From NCBI GenBank assembly GCA_964593555.1, contig CAZQIC010000006.1, positions 1 to 64,000 of the forward strand: a stretch of 64,000 nucleotides of DNA, in the 5' to 3' direction. Positions 62,275 through 64,000 of this stretch are shown one piece after another. The notes under the pieces were generated by a model, which made no database searches, was not told the origin of the DNA, and worked only from the letters and a program-made list of their open reading frames with translations. Numbering within the stretch: the stretch's first letter is position 1; each line of letters opens with the position of its first letter. The translations under genes were made by a program, and so were the position numbers. Source of the stretch: CAZQIC01 sp964593555 (GTDB taxonomy: Bacteria > Bacteroidota > Bacteroidia > JAFLBG01).

Positions 62275-64000
62275 ATGAAAAAACAAATTTTTTTTATTTT
62301 TTTATTTTTATTGAATTTAACAAGGCTGCTGGGCCAAATTGAAAATACTTCCTTTTCAATTGCAGAAACATTATTGAAAAATGAAAGGTATGCAGAAGCT
62401 TTACCCTATTACCAAAGGTTGTTGAAGAATGATTCTACTAATGCAAACATTAATTTCGGGATTGGTTTATGCTACCTGAATTCAAGGTCTAAAAAACTTG
62501 AATCAATTAAATATCTGGAAAAGGCATTGAGCCCTACGTACTCATACTATATTAATGGAAAAAAAATGGTTTCTGATACACCTACAATTGTATATAAATT
62601 TTTAGGCCCTCATCATTTAGTTTACGACACGAAACAAGCTATTGAAACATATGAAAAATTTAAAAAAGTAGTTTTTGATAAGACGAATCAGGATTTATCA
62701 CTTTCGGAAGTGATGAATTTGAAAATCGGAATAAATAAGTTAGAGGAAGAATTGAGAAAGTTGTCTAACTCTCCCGTAAGTTTAGAGATAAGTGTTTCTA
62801 AATCAGGAAGTAAATATTCGAGTATTGATTATTCTTTTTCGTTTAATCCGGAAAAGCCTGAACTTAAATTTGCTTACAAAATACCAGTGGGAGAGGAAAG
62901 AAAATTTAAAAGTATAGATCAATATTTTGAAATAGATACATTTTCAAAAAAATTTGAGAAAATAAATGTTGGAATTCTGTCAGATGTTTCCTATTCGAAA
63001 AGAAAAGACACGTTAAATTTAAATGAGGCGGCAATTGCAGCTTCTGATGATGGTCAGGTTGTTTTAACTTACAGAGATAATAATGGTAGAAGTACTTTGT
63101 ATTTTTCAAAGCTAAATGGAAATAAATGGACTCCTCCGGAAGAGTTAAGTAGAGCTATTAATACTGTGGGGTGGGAGGCTAATGAATGTATTTCTGCTGA
63201 TGGTAATTGGTTGTATTTTACAAGTGATAAGGAAGGAGGTTTTGGCGGAAAGGATATTTACAGGTGTAAAAAAATGCCAAATGGAGAATGGTCGTTGGCG
63301 CATAATTTGGGTCCAGTTATTAATACTCCTTACAATGATCAGGCGCCGTTTATTTTTCCTGATGGAAATACATTATATTTTAGTTCAAATGGCGTTAAAC
63401 CGGATAACACCTTTAATATTTTCTCAACTTCATTTACGAATAGCGGTGTGTGGGCAAGGCCTGTTTGTATAGGTTACCCGACAAATGGAAATGAAGAAGA
63501 ATCTTTTGTTAATATTAGCAGGGGGCCGGCCCAAACTCTTGCACAGGGAACAATAAGAAAGGCTGTGCCTGTTATAGAATCTCAAAATGATAATTATACT
63601 GTTGTATTTAAAAAGGAGGTTGATCAGATGTTTATACTTTTGAAACGAAGGGTGTTAAATGTAGAAGGAAAAGTGCCCGATAAATTAGGTGTGAATATAA
63701 AGGATAATGATTCGGAACAAGTAATTGCATACTATAATTCAAGGCCTGAAATAGGTAAATATTCAATATTGCTGCCCCCGGATAGAAACAATAATATTAC
63801 ATACCAAGCAGATGATTATGTTTTTCAATCGGAGAATGTAAATCTATCTCAAAAAAATGTTGACAAAATAGAGGAGAAAAGTATTCAGATGCCTTTAATC
63901 TGCAAGGGTTCGAAGATAGCTTTGAATAATATTTTTTTTGAACCAAATGGGTCTGCGCTTCTCGCCTCATCTAATATCGAATTGAACAATATTTTTGATT
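62275..64000 (+). CDS. PorE-like T9SS protein: TPR-PD40-CRD-OmpA (incomplete at the window edge)
   Basis: The open frame runs from ATG 62275 to the end without a stop (575 codons). The order is: signal peptide (MKKQIFFIFLFLLNLTRLLG); TPR-like helices (about 25-90; YAEALPYYQRLLKND); a WD40/PD40 propeller (about 250-420; NEAAIAASDDGQVVLTYRDN, FTSDKEGGFGGKDIYRC, PFIFPDGNTLYFSSNG); a carboxypeptidase-regulatory-like segment; and the start of an OmpA domain (LNNIFFEPNGSALLASSNIELN). This is the domain order of PorE, the T9SS component that binds peptidoglycan through OmpA. The OmpA part is cut off. Fourth gene of the operon under site 10. Confidence 0.85.
   Translation, partial: MKKQIFFIFLFLLNLTRLLGQIENTSFSIAETLLKNERYAEALPYYQRLLKNDSTNANINFGIGLCYLNSRSKKLESIKYLEKALSPTYSYYINGKKMVSDTPTIVYKFLGPHHLVYDTKQAIETYEKFKKVVFDKTNQDLSLSEVMNLKIGINKLEEELRKLSNSPVSLEISVSKSGSKYSSIDYSFSFNPEKPELKFAYKIPVGEERKFKSIDQYFEIDTFSKKFEKINVGILSDVSYSKRKDTLNLNEAAIAASDDGQVVLTYRDNNGRSTLYFSKLNGNKWTPPEELSRAINTVGWEANECISADGNWLYFTSDKEGGFGGKDIYRCKKMPNGEWSLAHNLGPVINTPYNDQAPFIFPDGNTLYFSSNGVKPDNTFNIFSTSFTNSGVWARPVCIGYPTNGNEEESFVNISRGPAQTLAQGTIRKAVPVIESQNDNYTVVFKKEVDQMFILLKRRVLNVEGKVPDKLGVNIKDNDSEQVIAYYNSRPEIGKYSILLPPDRNNNITYQADDYVFQSENVNLSQKNVDKIEEKSIQMPLICKGSKIALNNIFFEPNGSALLASSNIELNNIFD

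Noticed and set aside
1..64000. CRISPR arrays, tRNA or rRNA genes, complete insertion sequences, prophage
   Set aside because: No regular spacer-repeat array, no cloverleaf or rRNA-like stretch and no transposase or phage structural gene was seen.

Overview
The window looks like a chromosomal segment of a Bacteroidota bacterium of the gliding/T9SS type. The evidence is low GC, weak Shine-Dalgarno sites, one TAnnTTTG promoter box, many secreted proteins ending in type IX secretion (T9SS) sorting domains, SprB/PKD/SBBP repeat proteins and a PorE-like OmpA protein at the right edge. I cannot assign a genus. A run of 10 N (39367-39376) marks a scaffold gap. Several single-base frameshifts suggest local assembly indels or gene decay.

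Left part (0-9 kb) is a phosphorelay cluster. It holds a multi-PAS histidine kinase with three near-identical PAS copies, a CheY-like receiver, a receiver-PAS-HisKA_3 kinase paired with a NarL/LuxR-type regulator, two further receivers, and a receiver-SpoIIE phosphatase gene broken by frameshifts. Intergenic spaces here carry hairpins and dispersed repeat families. From 9 to 22 kb lie ordinary accessory genes: a DUF1428 protein, an ABC-2 exporter pair, a Crp/Fnr regulator followed by a perfect FNR-type operator in front of a yiaA-like/ceramidase-like operon, an SRPBCC protein, an LEA14-like protein, two tandem universal stress proteins, a frameshifted DUF6600 protein, a degenerate SDR, and a VOC protein with a histone-H1-like tail. 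At 22.8-27.4 kb is a 1557-residue adhesin-like T9SS type B cargo.

The right half (29-64 kb) is the most interesting. It starts with a hybrid kinase and contains an AraC regulator, a membrane-anchored receiver in an operon with TPR, outer-membrane and GH26-like proteins, a DksA-like/CotH pair, two paralogous clan-A glycosidases, a glycosyltransferase-GH57 pair, a TonB-receptor-like protein and a four-gene operon (sugar dehydrogenase-like mosaic, T9SS cargo, GlcNAc-kinase-like, PorE-like). Ten sites in this half share an unusual 29-bp bipartite motif: RGCTATTnAAAA, 12 free bases, then CGAATA. Every copy points toward the next gene and ends 47-92 bp before its start. I read this as a shared promoter or operator defining a local regulon of secreted carbohydrate-active proteins plus their sensory proteins. 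It resembles neither the usual Bacteroidota promoter nor any regulator site I recognise, and is my main candidate for something undescribed.
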